64,000 bases of DNA from Plazaster borealis. Its lineage: Eukaryota > Echinodermata > Asteroidea > Forcipulatida > Labidiasteridae. The translations under genes and the position numbers were made by a program. Shown one piece after another: positions 1 through 64,000 of this stretch (positions are counted from its first letter, which is position 1; the number at the start of each line of letters is the position of its first letter). The notes under the pieces are model-generated. The model did no database searches. It saw nothing but the letters and a program-made list of their open reading frames with translations, and was not told the origin of the DNA. Location of the stretch: contig CM037475.1 of assembly GCA_021014325.1 (NCBI GenBank), positions 713,001 through 777,000 of the forward strand, read 5' to 3'.

Positions 1-1
1 A

Positions 2-231
2 TCATTCATTTAACTGTCTCTTCGCAGGGTCAAATATTTCCCACAGTTTCTCGTACTCTCCACAGAAAGGTTGAACAATCTCGGGATTGTTTGTTATCAG
101 AACATTCTCATTGTTACTGTTGACTGCGTGGCACGTCCAATTAAAGGAGCCATTGAGAAGGGTCGTCTTGTCAACAATGACAAACTTGTGATGCATTAAA
201 TAGCTGGAATAATCTCGTCGAACTTGAATAC
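2..231 (-). CDS. pld6: PLD6 coding exon 2 with HKD motif and stop
   Basis: Begins after a GTGTGCAG acceptor with GTATTCAAG, restoring codon 170 (Gly). Contains MHHKFVIVD and GSFNWT, the catalytic core, and ends in the TGA whose complement is bases 2-4. The 3' untranslated region lies outside the window. Confidence 0.9.
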
Positions 232-1413
232 CTGCACACAAAAAAAAAACTGTGATAACAGAAATGCAACATTTTGTTCAAACTATGAAAGAATCAGTCT
301 TGCATAATTAAATGGGCATAAAGATTTGTATTGCACCCCCCCCCCTGTCCCCCCATACAAGGTCCTCCCATCATTTTGTTTTAGTACGTAATGGGCTTGA
401 AGTTTATAAGAAGCCACCCTTTGACCTGTAGTGTTGTCCTGGCCAGCTGTTCTTTACTTCGGAAATGTTTTTCTTTGTCTCAATAGTGAGACGAGACTCA
501 TGAGCTTTGAAAAAGTTGGTGATTGCAAATTATAATGTTTTGTGCCAATCCATGAACGACAATAACCAGAACATTATTACCACTAAAATAAAACACTGTA
601 CAGAGATTACAGCCCTCGAATCACAACGCCCTCTGTTGCCTAGACATAGACCCAGTAATTGGGTCGCTGTGTACTCCTTTTTCCGAAATTTTGGGAGTAC
701 AGCGCCCCAGTATGCCCAGTTACTGGGTCCATCTGTTGCCCTAGTCTCGGCCTCGGTGCCCCTTCAAATGTTTCGCATAGACTGTCATTCATAGACCTTA
801 AATTTCAATGGAAATGCCAACATAGTTTGTAAAATGAAAAAATAAATAAATAAAATAAAATTCTAGGCCTACTACACTAGGGGGCCTAATTATAATAATA
901 CCTACCACTTCTTCGGAACTTTCCGATATAATTCCCAGACATATTCATTGCTTCGTCATCCGTGATTATTCTAACCACCACACCTCTTTCATGAAGTTTG
1001 ATAACAATGTCAGCAAGATCATTGTTCGATATTGTGTACACGCAGACATCAAGCGTCTCTTTTGCCAGCAACAGATATTCAATCATCCGACTAAAGTTAG
1101 TTTCTTTATGAGAGAAGGGACACTTGGCCCTATGACATCCCCTTTCAGACAAGAAATGATCCGAACAGATCCGTTGTGCATCCGGGAAAAACAACACTTT
1201 GTGAAAGCATGGAGGTAGAAAGACGTGAGGTGTCGCTTCGGCTGTGACTGTCCCCGATCCTGCTGTTGACATGGATGAAGCAGACGGTGAAGCAGACGAC
1301 GTAAAAACATGGCGCCAAAGTTTATGGTGCACCTTCTTTTTGTACAAGAAATAAACCACTTCTGACATAACTCCGACAGTAAGAAATACTGTGATCCATG
1401 GCCGCCAACTCAT
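2..1413 (-). CDS. pld6: Mitochondrial cardiolipin hydrolase / Zucchini-type phospholipase D (PLD6), complete, 2 exons
   Basis: Joining 906-1413 and 2-231 on the minus strand gives 245 codons plus stop; human PLD6 is about 250 aa. Residues 5-24 form a hydrophobic N-terminal anchor (outer mitochondrial membrane in the family). C83, C93, C98 and H102 form the atypical CCCH zinc finger seen in several PLD6 proteins. The single HKD half-site is H183-x-K185-x4-D190, followed by GSFNWT at 197-202, so the active enzyme should be a homodimer, as in Zucchini. Family knowledge: PLD6 is an endonuclease in primary piRNA biogenesis and has been described as a cardiolipin hydrolase that influences mitochondrial fusion. 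The intron donor (minus strand, bases 905-904) and acceptor (233-232) are GT-AG and join S-G-I-Q-V in frame. The start is the only Met preceding the membrane anchor. The gene is divergent from the TVP23 gene. The reading frame is intact, so it is probably functional. Confidence 0.93.
232..905 (-). other. PLD6 intron with a small inverted repeat
   Basis: Non-coding 674 bp between the PLD6 exons. It holds a C-run near 335-345 and an inverted repeat at about 645-730. The left arm reads GACCCAGTAATTGGG and the right arm CCCAGTTACTGGGTC. A related sequence occurs at about 21790-21860, so it is a dispersed element. No coding exon is seen. Confidence 0.6.
906..1413 (-). CDS. pld6: PLD6 coding exon 1
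   Basis: Codes for residues 1-169 plus the first base of codon 170: membrane anchor, low-complexity Ser/Ala/Thr linker (about residues 38-62), CCCH finger and the N-terminal half of the PLD fold. The donor reads GTG|GTAGGT on the minus strand. The open frame continues to base 886 in the intron, but that tail (YYYN) is intronic. Confidence 0.9.
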
Positions 1414-1832
1414 CTTTCAGATCGTATTTTTCAGTTGTGAAAAAATATCTAATATTCACACAGCATGACCATGGAGGTAGAATTGAATGTCGTGCACAAC
1501 GTATGCTGACTTGTTGGACCGAACAACTTCTCAATTGTTGAAAAAAAAATAAACATGGAAATTGGCGGAGTGATATTTTGTAATATTATTACGTATAGAT
1601 AAATTTCTATTAAAAATACATTTTTCGCATTCCCAAATATGTTTCATAGACATATTTCAAATTATATTAATAGTGTTTAAATCATTTTCTGGTGATATTG
1701 TGCGCAAACTATATGAACAATATTATAGATGTGGACTATTTTGCTCTAAATGGTGAATTGAAATCTCGGACCAAATGCATTTCTCGCGTTAATTTACGCG
1801 ATTGACACGACACGACGAAAACAGAAAACATT
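1414..1832. promoter_or_regulatory. Shared 5' region between PLD6 and TVP23 (candidate bidirectional promoter)
   Basis: The PLD6 ATG (minus strand, 1413) and the TVP23 ATG (plus strand, 1833) are 419 bp apart and point away from each other. Both 5' untranslated regions and both promoters must therefore lie here unless untranslated exons exist further away. The segment is AT-rich with a small CG-containing patch at 1786-1830 next to the TVP23 start. I see no convincing TATA box for either gene. Confidence 0.5.
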
Positions 1833-7660
<5,828 letters not shown>

Positions 7661-8129
7661 GAAGCGCATTGTTAACCAACTCATGTAAGATGGGAATTGA
7701 CTATGTACAGAATTATTATTATTATTATTACCATTGTAAACTCAAGAGATTCATTATTTGTGCAGACTTTGCCTGTAATCCGTTTAGTTGTTGCACCAAT
7801 TAATCCATTGCCCCACAACCTCAACAGGTTATTGGTTTAGGATTGCCATACCCCATTCCTGGTATTGGCTTGTGAAAATCTGGGGTCAACAGACTTTATT
7901 AAGTGTCCAGCTAGTTTCTCCCCCTCCTCCAATTCAAATTAAATAACCTTAATCATGCATCAGCCATCTTGAGAGTAACTATAAGATATCATTGTATTGA
8001 TATTCATGTTACAAAAAGGGCCAGAATTCTCTTCCAGCCTCACTTTGGTGATATGAATTTGAATAGAAGAAAAACAAGATGGTTGACACATGATTGAGAT
8101 TATGTACATTATTAGTTATCACACAATCA

Positions 8130-8400
8130 CATATGAAAAATATAGTGCTTCTGCGTCCCATATCCAGCAAGGCTGAGTTGGATATGGGACGCAAACATGC
8201 TATATCTTTCCTTATTCGATCAGCGTGGGTGTGATAAATTATCTTCCAGCAAACTTGATGCGGTGGTCGAACAGCTGTACATTTTGCTTATACTTGGCTC
8301 ACAATAGTGCAATATAAGGAGTTAGAACAGCACAATACGCAGGGTGTGATATGGGTCGTGCAATGTACGTTTATATCACACCTTTTGTTGCTATTGGCCC
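8130..8400 (+). repeat. Dispersed repeat, copy 1 (pair with 43015-43330)
   Basis: Contains ATATAGTGCTTCTGCGTCCC and a hairpin made by CCCATATCCA ... TGGATATGGG, then GGAGTTAGAACAGCACAAT. The same blocks in the same order recur at 43015-43330, with sequence divergence. Type unknown; no coding capacity. Confidence 0.6.
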
Positions 8401-8747
8401 ACCAATCAGAATCAAGGATTCAAGTTTGCTTGAAGATAATTTCTTATATCACAAATAATAGGCCTTTAAAACTGCCGCTTCATAAGGACAATGCAAGTAT
8501 TCTAAGAAAAGCTTCCTTTTGATTGGCAAAGTGAAGCAGCAATGCTGTACTCAGTACTTTTAGGGGAGAAATGTCTTGACTGGGTTTTTTTTAGATTAGA
8601 GACAATGGTGGAAGTAACGTATAAACATAATGTTACAATATGTACATAAAGAGAGGGGGAATTTTATGTGAAATGACCAGAAAAGATTCAACATGCAGTA
8701 AATAGCTTTACTTAGAAGGAGCTGTATAAATCATACATCGTTTACAA

Positions 8748-8922
8748 TAGACCTTATGCACATGACGTCATTTGAGTAGGGTGCCCTCGGCTAGAGGTAT
8801 AAAGAAGCTGGCTCATTGGCTCACGCTCTGCGCCGCGTACAAGATGTGCGTTTTCCATTGTTTTGTCATTGTTTTACTTCCAAGATGGCGGTGTGATGGC
8901 GTCAATACAATAAGGTCCATGT
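8748..8922. repeat. Possible short inverted-repeat element
   Basis: Left side TAGACCTTATGCACATGACG and right side GATGGCGTCAATACAATAAG then GTCCA are imperfect inverted ends. The interior is locally CG-rich. Weak evidence. Confidence 0.35.
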
Positions 8923-9487
8923 TCAACCCAACCATTAATTGTTATTGTCTTGCCCAAATTTCATAAAGCTTTGAGGCATGACACAATTGCTTTAGCCAAG
9001 CAAAACAACAACTGTAAATGAAATACTTTCCATTTTGGTCAGTAACTTTTCTAGCTAAGCAATATTTTCCAGTGCTAAGCAAGTTAATCAAGCTGTTAAC
9101 CGGTAAGCAATTTTTTTGTGCTTACTGTACCTGTAAAATGAGCGTAAGCAAAAGTGTATTTCATAATCAAGAAGATTTGACAGTGTGTGTGCGCGTTCAC
9201 AATGGATTTGCATTGGTGTGTCACGCATCTTCTAACAAGAACTGCTTGTAAGTTCGCAGTCCTTTTGCTTTTCTTATGTTTAGCAGTGTTTATGAATTAG
9301 AAGCTATGCTGTGGGCCGCTCTGTACCGGTAAGCAGAAATGTTCAATGTACAGGGATGATGAAATTGGATCCTGGTCTTTATACATTAGAGCTAGACCAA
9401 GCTTGTGAGCACACAAACCTGTTGAGCACAACAACATCCAGCTTAGCAAAATACCAGCATTGTTTCATGTAATGAATGTTGACTTAT

Positions 9488-9851
9488 AGGGTCTGTATAC
9501 GTTTGGTAATGACTCTGAAAATTAATGGCAATAAAAACTTACTTGGTAAGAAGTACAGCAGCTTTGGATAGTATAATGCATTTTTAGAAACTTTTCACTA
9601 TAACTTTTTATCCCAAAAAATTTGAAGCTGAGAAGCGTTACTGACAGTAACGTTTCTCAGACTGTGTATTCCAATTGCAGATTATCCTTCCTGCGCGGAC
9701 ATAACCGCTCCAGATTTTCGGCATTATCTCAAAAATGCTACCACCTTTTGAAATGAAATTTTCACAGGTTAGTTTTATGGTATATATCTACTACTATATA
9801 GGATTGAAACAAACAGTGGGTTCCAATTACCAAACGTATACAATCCCTTTG
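9488..9851 (+). mobile_element. MITE family A, copy 1
   Basis: Ends in imperfect inverted repeats: GGGTCTGTATACGTTTGGTA at the left and TACCAAACGTATACAATCCC at the right. The interior has a hairpin around TGACAGTAACGTTTCTCAG. Five other copies are present in the window (11337, 27905, 53892, 55665, 61282). No coding capacity. Confidence 0.8.
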
Positions 9852-11336
9852 ATATATTTGTTGACAAATTTTGCATAAGCAATCGTGTTCTGCCAGCCCC
9901 AATCAGATAAATGGTCATTTGTCCTTACAATAATTCATTTTACAAGAAACATCATTTCAAAGTCTTAAAATATAAATAGACATCTTCAAAGTTTCGTTTT
10001 CAAGGTTTTGTGGATGTTTTTGTTTCCTTCTGGAATCATTGTTTTTTTATCTTCACTTTCATTGATAGATAACATTTGCAGACAAAACTCATATTCAAAG
10101 TTCATTTATAAGCGATGAACTAAGAACGATTTGAAATTAATGTGTGCAATCTTTTGTAAAATAAATGTCTAGAAATTTGTTTGTACCTTTTCAAATTTTA
10201 TGTAAAAAATGTATGGTTGTTATTTAGGCCATAGTTAAAGCCAATGTGTTCAAATGTACTCTGTTATTCTTACTATAAGTTGTCTAAATGAAAACTGATC
10301 GAAACATCTCATATTTCCACGCAATACAAAGATAATTAATCCAATGTTTGTATGAGTGTAAAGCTAATCATTATCAAGTTGTTGGCAGTGGATGTGACAA
10401 TGTCTCTGTTTACAACAGTCATATTCTTCCTTTTTAAATCTGATTTGTTTGCCCTAAAAACCTCAGTAAATCTCATAGCTAAATATCATGTGTTGTACAG
10501 GCTAAGAAATTCACCAAAGCCACAGGCTAAGAAATTCACCAAAGCCACAGAGTCCATTGCCTTTTTGTCTCCTGTGCTTGCCGTTCTTGTTCCCACAGGC
10601 TTCTTGTGTTGGTAATTGAAGTATTCTTGTTCATGGGAAAGTCACCTAACCATTGTATTCAATTCCAAGAAGGCCTATGACTGTCATTAACTTCATAGGC
10701 CTTCACAAAAAGTGAAAACTATACATTTTGATTGGCAAATCGATGCTTCAATCAAGAAAACCCCTTGTTATTCTTCTAGTTCCCCCACCCCTCCGCACAC
10801 ACACACACACACACACACAGAGAAAAAGTGACGCAGGAAGGAAGTCGCGAAAACCTATAACATGACTGTGTTTCCACGGTGTTTTTATAGCAGTAACATT
10901 AACAAAATTTATCAATTCAGAAGTCTTTCATTATTTGTAAATATTATGGTATGCATACTTTGTTAAATTAACATTCCTGTTAGTGCATTTTGCTTTTCTC
11001 TCTTTTTTCTTCTTCAAACCGGTGATGCTTCATGATTGAAATAAATATAACAACCATTGCATCACGTTCCTACTAAATCACTGCTGTGTTTTCTTGTTTC
11101 ATTTGCTTTGAGTTTATCACAAACAATCTATCTTTAACCCGTGGTTTTCTTAGATTCTGAAACAGGTTAGCTGAATTATTTTTATTCCATTCTCAATCAA
11201 TTTTCATGGGTGTTTTATTACTCGAGAATTACTTGGTATCCTTAGATCTCAGACCCCCAAATCAACATGACAAGCTATCGTCTGAATATTAAACGAAATC
11301 AAGGTCAGAGGGATGAAGTGGTGCGATGTGAGGCTT
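9852..11336. other. Intergenic non-coding DNA
   Basis: AT-rich. Contains a short direct repeat of AGGCTAAGAAATTCACCAAA at 10500-10545 and a CA dinucleotide tract at 10797-10820. Nothing gene-like was recognised. Confidence 0.5.
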
Positions 11337-11725
11337 AAAGGGATTGTATACGTTTGGTAATTGGAACCCACTGTTTGTTTCAATCATAATATTTGTAGAT
11401 ATATACCATAAAACTAACCTGTTAAAATTTCAATTCAAAAAGTGGTAGCGTTTTTGAGATAATATTGCCGAAAATCTGGAGCAGTTATGTGCACGCAGGA
11501 ACAATACACAATCTGAGAAACGTTAACTGTCGGTAACGCTTCTCAGATTCAAATTATTGGGGATAAAAAGTGATATCTTTTTCCATAAGCGCAGTACTTC
11601 TAAGTGAAAAGTTGCTCAAAATGCATTATAGGCCTTCTATCCAAACTCCTGTACTTCTTACCAAGTAAGTTTTGATTGCCAATAATTTCCAGTGAGTCAT
11701 TACCAAACGTTTACAGACCCTTTAA
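11337..11725 (-). mobile_element. MITE family A, copy 2
   Basis: Reverse orientation relative to copy 1: starts AAAGGGATTGTATACGTTTG and ends TTACCAAACGTTTACAGACC. It has the internal ACTGTCGGTAACG hairpin region and the shared TTCTTACCAAGTAAG block. Confidence 0.8.
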
Positions 11726-12349
11726 AAATGATTCAATTTTATTTGTCATTTCTGAGGGAATGTATGATATAACATTATTTTTCGCATCCACCGGGTTAGT
11801 CAGACCTATTATTTCATCAAAAAGCTAAATTTTATGCTGCCATCAGACTGAAAGAAAATAAATATTATACGAAGCGTCGAATTCGACGAGAGAGGGCGTT
11901 TTCACCAGCAGTCGTTTGAGGTCAATTTTCTAGATCAACGGATGTGTAAGGGGGAAGGATGCGTTGCTAGGTAACGCAACGCTGGAGCGGATGGTTGATG
12001 ATGATACCCTTGCTGTGTTTATTATGAAGGATAAGAGCTCTTCTATTGTCTGTGTGTTGCTTTCCCTATAACTCTATGCGGTCAATAACTCCCACATAAT
12101 GATTTCAAGCATATTCTACAACCTACGCAATGAGATGTAGGGGGCTTTTAAAGGATATTATTTTGATATTTTTACGATTAGGAGGAAAGAGCATGAATTA
12201 ATGAGAATTATATAATAATTATTTACTACATCTTTTGAAATAAGAGAAGCCGAAGGGAAATGTTTGGCATTTTTTGAAAAACGCAACTCACAATTGTTGC
12301 AGCTATTTAATGCACTCAATTTTTTGGTATTATAGGTCTACTCTATGGG
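11726..12349. other. Intergenic non-coding DNA
   Basis: No gene, RNA or repeat recognised apart from AT-rich sequence. Confidence 0.5.
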
Positions 12350-12968
12350 GCGCCGTTTGTCAATTTAATTGTTTAGCGTATTTTTGACATGTTTTTACCA
12401 TGGTTTGTAACAATTACATGTAAATTGTGAACTATAGAAAGTGTTTTCAAAATCAATTTTGTGGTTTACATACCAAGAAAGTAATGTTTTTTCCTTTTTT
12501 AAATTGTTTGTAAACCATGAACCATCAACGTTTATAAATAATGGTTGACAAACCATGAAAATTGAATTTATCATAAACCATGACCATTTAAAAGCATCTC
12601 CAAAACATGGTTTATAAACCATGAAATTTATAACATCATAAAACATGGTTTACAAATCATGGTTTATAAACCATGAAAATTAAAGCTTCTTCAAAACATG
12701 GTTGATAAAGTATAGCACCATAAAACGTGTTTAATAAATCATGGTTTATAAGCCAAGAAAATTGAGGCATCAGGGTTTATAAACCATGAACGTTGATTGT
12801 ATATTCATGGTTTACAAACAATTTAAAAAGCACAAAACATTACTTTGCTGGTATGTAAACCACAAAGATAATTTTGACAACTTAATTATGGTTTACATCT
12901 AATTCTTACAAACCATGGTAAAAACATGTCCAAAAAAACGCTAAACAATTAATTGACAAACTGCGCCC
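12350..12968. mobile_element. 620-bp foldback element with AACCATG-rich interior
   Basis: Left end GGGGCGCCGTTTGTCAAT and right end ATTGACAAACTGCGCCCC are inverted. The pairing continues through TTGTTTAGCG, ACATGTTTTTACCATGGTTT and GTGGTTTACATACC for about 200 bp. The interior repeats ACCATGGTTTATAAACCATG-like blocks in both directions. No transposase frame. Possible short target duplication TAT at the ends. Confidence 0.75.
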
Positions 12969-13420
12969 CATATTACTCTGTATCCAAAATAATTACAATT
13001 TAATATTGACTTACTTTACTAAAATAATTTGAGATTCATATTTGATGTTTGCATGGAAATAGGCCTATAGGCTTCCTATGTTTCTTCATTTATATTATAT
13101 TTATATATGTATATTTAAATCTGGGCACGCCTTGCTGCTTAAAATTTCCAACCTCAGTTTTCCTGCATTGATTCAGGCCTACATGCCATGCCCGCAATAC
13201 AAAAGACGTTGGCAAATATTCCCACACTATATACAGAAGGCCATGCGTACATCAACAACACAAATATTTGATCATCAGGATTGTAATTATAATTCAGTGA
13301 ACAATAAGGTACGAAGACCTTTAGTAATTAGTGGCACTTAAGGTCCGTGATGCTGCAATGGCGATCGGAAATGTTAACATAAAGGATTGTCTCAATTTAT
13401 AATTATACCGAAGGTCAACA

Positions 13421-13590
13421 GCCATTAGATGGATAGATGAGTGAAAGCTCAAAGGACGAGTTGGTTCTGATACCAGCCATTAGATGGATAGATGAGTGAA
13501 AGCTCAAAGGACGAAATGGTTCTGATATCGGCCATTAGATGGATAGATGAGTGAAAGCTCAATTAATGACGAGTTGGTTCTGATTGAGGG
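13421..13590 (+). repeat. 55-bp tandem repeat, about three copies
   Basis: GCCATTAGATGGATAGATGA starts at 13421, 13476 and 13531, a 55-bp period. The third copy carries a small insertion (AATT) before GACGAGTTGG. Confidence 0.85.
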
Positions 13591-13687
13591 CACGAAGCTG
13601 TCTTTAGACATTAAAACTTTTAGTTCTCATTTCATTAGAATGGACTATGAACTGTTCCCCTCTCTGCTTTGATTTTGCAATATTAAA

Positions 13688-13740
13688 TACCCCCCCCCCC
13701 AAAAAAAAAAACAACAACAACAACAACAACAACAACAAAC
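13688..13740 (+). repeat. C-run, A-run and AAC microsatellite
   Basis: Ten consecutive C then ten or more A, followed by about nine AAC units. Confidence 0.9.
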
Positions 13741-14339
13741 CCGAAAAGGATGCGTCTTTTTTCAAACGTGTGCAAACCAACTCTCGGAAAATTTATTGGC
13801 TATTTTACACATTATTATTGAGCAATATCTTAGAGGAAACTAAAAAAAAGGGTGTTACCCGGTAATGGAATTGGACACGCCCTCGTGTAAGTTTTATTAA
13901 TGTTACTTTATAGAAAATTACACACGGTCCATTTTTCTTCCTCCATACTGCGTAAAATACACGACTTGCCTAGCCACCAGCAGTAACTTTGTGTGGATTG
14001 TTCCAACGTACCACAGTAAATTATTTAGTCACTATGCGCTGTGTGCATCAAGGGTGTGGTCGCGAGGTAGCTATTGATGACTAATAATAGAGGTGGATAC
14101 CAAGACATTTGGGCATTGGCTTTAAATACATCTTGACATTTAGTTGGTTTTAATAAAGTATAAACAATGTCACTTCGGCAACTTAAGCTACCCAGTTCAT
14201 TATTTTGTCTTACACACTGAATGTCTTAAAATGAATGATTGGTACTAATAATGAAATACAAAATAATGTAATACTAATAATAATGAACGATGTATAATCT
14301 AATAGAACACGTCGTTTAGCATTTTCATCCAAATGGGCA

Positions 14340-14776
14340 TTAAAGGCACTGAACACGTTTGGAAATTGTCAAAGACCAGTGTTCTCACTTGGTGTATCCC
14401 AACATTTGTTATGCATAAAATAACAAGCCTGTGAAAATTTGGGCTCAATTGGTCATCGAAGTTGCAGGAAAATGATAAAAGAAAAAAACACCTTTGTTGT
14501 ACAAATTTGTGTGCTTTCAGATAGGAATACAAACTTCTTGCAAGAAGTTTTTATTATTTTAGTGAGAAATTACCTCTTTCTCAAAAACTACATTACTTCG
14601 AGGGAGTCGTTTCCTACAATGTTTTATATTATCAACAGCTCTCCTTTGCATGTAGCAGTGTTACCATGAAGGAAGGAATTCCTTCCTCCATGGTGTTACC
14701 AAGTAAGTTTTTATGCTAATATTTTGTTTGAGTCATATTGTTTGAGTCATTACCAAACGTGTACGATACCTTTAAA
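14340..14776 (+). mobile_element. MITE family B, copy 1 (with a palindrome inserted)
   Basis: Inverted ends TTAAAGGCACTGAACACGTT and ACGTGTACGATACCTTTAA. Interior blocks include AGACCAGTGTTCTCACTTGG, AATTTGTGTGCTTTCAGATA and the ACTTCTTGCAAGAAGT hairpin. A 32-bp near-palindrome (14663-14694) sits between GCAGTGTTACC and the TACCAAGTAAG block, where other copies have continuous sequence. Family B shares the TACCAAGTAAG / GTATAA half with family A. Confidence 0.8.
14663..14694. repeat. 32-bp near-palindrome inserted in MITE B copy 1
   Basis: ACCATGAAGGAAGGAATT is followed by its complement with one mismatch. It matches the arms of the 38-bp palindrome at 3314-3351, differing only in the centre. 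Confidence 0.8.
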
Positions 14777-15869
14777 CATCCTGATCTTGTTTTTATGATT
14801 CGTCCACAATTTCCACGGAAAGACACATCGGCTGAATGTATCTCGCGATTATTGTAAGCCACCATCAATTTTAATTTATTTCTCAATTATTTTAATTATA
14901 AATAAGAAGTTTAAAACTGTGAAAAGAACATATTTGTATCATAAAATAATTACAAGGGGCGAGATTTAAAGAACTTCTCATGATGCTTGTATTGTCTTCG
15001 AGCAATTTTTTTGTCAACTCAAACTCTCCGGTTCTTTTTTTTTGTTTTACCTGAAGAAGACCTAGTTTAGTTTCGAAAAACTACGGGAGTTTCAGCGACA
15101 GAGAATTTAAAAACATGTCGGTCCCTACGCGTCATTGTTTTGTAAAACAAACTGACGGATGATTTAACATGGTTTTACTTGAACTACCGGTATCCATCTC
15201 AGAGCTAAGGATATGAGTTTCTTAAACATTATTATGACACGATCCACCATAAAAGGTCACTTATTTTTTTAGGTCAAGAGACTACAATGGGTGTAAACAT
15301 GTTCCTCCAGTACACCTGTGTTAAACAGGTGTAAATGTACACAGAAAGCCAATACACACTTTCCGCTTCAGTGACTTACAATGCTAATTAGCATCACAAC
15401 GAAGGCATCAATACCACAAACGACTTCACTGATTGGTCCGATTCAGTTTAAAGGCCGTCGTCACAGACGCTGTTCTACGTTTGACTGTATACTACCTGTA
15501 ACTGACAACCTCAAACGAACACACATTCTTAAGCATGCCATTTTCTGGTGTACTAACTCCGGAAAATATTTAGCATTTTCTACGTTTCACTGCAAAACTG
15601 CCGCTAGGCAGCGATTCTGAATTGTATGTTTTACTGTAGAGTTGTCTAAGGATATATTAATACTGTGCTGCTTTTGGTTGTCAAGGAGTGTGGAGCGAAA
15701 ATTCTGCCAACGCGATGGCGATTGTGTAAAAGGAATTCGTGTGAGGACCCCAGTTGCGCAACTGACTAGGAACAGCTACTGGGCTTACGCAGACAAACTT
15801 TGACAACAATCGTTTGGATTTTAAAATTTTGCTTCTATTTCTCAATCTGCAAGGAGAAAACAAATCAAA
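14777..15869. other. 5' flank of the EGF/CUB gene
   Basis: Non-coding DNA that should contain the promoter and 5' untranslated region of the EGF/CUB gene starting at 15870. No convincing core promoter motif was identified. The short frame at 15381-15620 has no recognisable domain. Confidence 0.4.
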
Positions 15870-63696
<47,827 letters not shown>

Positions 63697-63734
63697 GTGA
63701 GATAATCGTTGATGTTTGAACAGACAGTGTTGTT

Positions 63735-64000
63735 ATGTATTACCTAGCGCTAGAAGTAAGCCATTACCTAGCTCTGGAGGTTACCCTTTACCTAGCTCTG
63801 GAGGTTACCCTTTACCTAGCTCTGGAGGTTACCCTTTACCTAGCTCTGGAGGTTACCCATTACCTAGCTCTGGAGGTAACCCATTACCTAGCTCTGGAGG
63901 TTACCCTTTACCTAGCTCTGGAGGTTACCCTTTACCTAGCTCTGGAGGTTACCCATTACCTAGCTCTGGAGGTTACCCTTTACCTAGCTCTGGAGGTTAC
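63735..64000 (+). repeat. 24-bp minisatellite running off the window
   Basis: Unit TTTACCTAGCTCTGGAGG plus TTACCC, about 11 copies to the last base, starting 40 bp after the CUB2 exon. The first copies are degenerate (CTAGCGCTAGAAGTAAGCC). Confidence 0.93.

Larger units (their letters stand above)
7661..9487. other. 3' flank of TVP23; non-coding
   Basis: Contains the TVP23 3' untranslated region, whose end I cannot fix, a short ATT run near 7713-7730, and repeat copies listed separately at about 8130-8400 and 8748-8922. Short open frames here have no recognisable protein content. Confidence 0.5.

Overview
The window is animal nuclear DNA, AT-rich and intron-rich, and most probably from an echinoderm (a sea star is my best guess). 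The evidence is three multi-exon protein genes with GT-AG introns, a large secreted EGF/CUB protein of the fibropellin type (a family known from echinoderm extracellular matrix), tRNA-derived SINEs, and many palindromic short elements with names unknown to me. Nothing here is bacterial or viral. The species assignment is inference.

Layout. (1) 2-1413, minus strand: a complete two-exon gene for a PLD6/Zucchini-type mitochondrial phospholipase D (245 aa). (2) 1833-7660, plus strand: a complete six-coding-exon gene for a TVP23 (FAM18) Golgi membrane protein (203 aa). Its start codon lies 419 bp from that of PLD6, head to head, so the two probably share a bidirectional promoter. Its second intron carries a 1.9-kb foldback element. 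(3) 7661-15869: about 8 kb of non-coding DNA with dispersed short elements, a 0.6-kb foldback and small tandem repeats. (4) 15870 to beyond the right edge, plus strand: a secreted modular protein. I could place 37 exons: a signal-peptide exon, EGF1, a CUB domain, EGF2 to EGF34, and the first exon of a second CUB domain. Every internal intron is phase 1, and almost every EGF is one 114-nt exon. About 1,510 residues are encoded inside the window and the 3' end is missing.

The introns of gene 4 hold long minisatellites (36-bp unit at 37.6-39.2 kb, 96-bp unit at 41.6-42.3 kb, C-rich unit at 46.3-46.8 kb, 33-bp unit at 49.4-51.5 kb, 24-bp unit at 63.7-64.0 kb), a pure ATA tract, a decayed non-LTR retrotransposon, four tRNA-Leu-like SINEs and two related families of short inverted-repeat elements. 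The long open frames in the minisatellites are by-products of unit lengths divisible by three. The clearest unusual structure is the 33-bp array: its unit is an internal segment of one of the dispersed elements, and the array sits inside a copy of that element.

I found no evidence of a new enzymatic or defence system. The points most worth checking are the MITE-born minisatellite, the size and regularity of the EGF/CUB gene, an EGF domain with seven cysteines, an exact 206-bp duplication that copies half an exon, the shared PLD6/TVP23 promoter, and a palindromic tRNA-derived repeat family.
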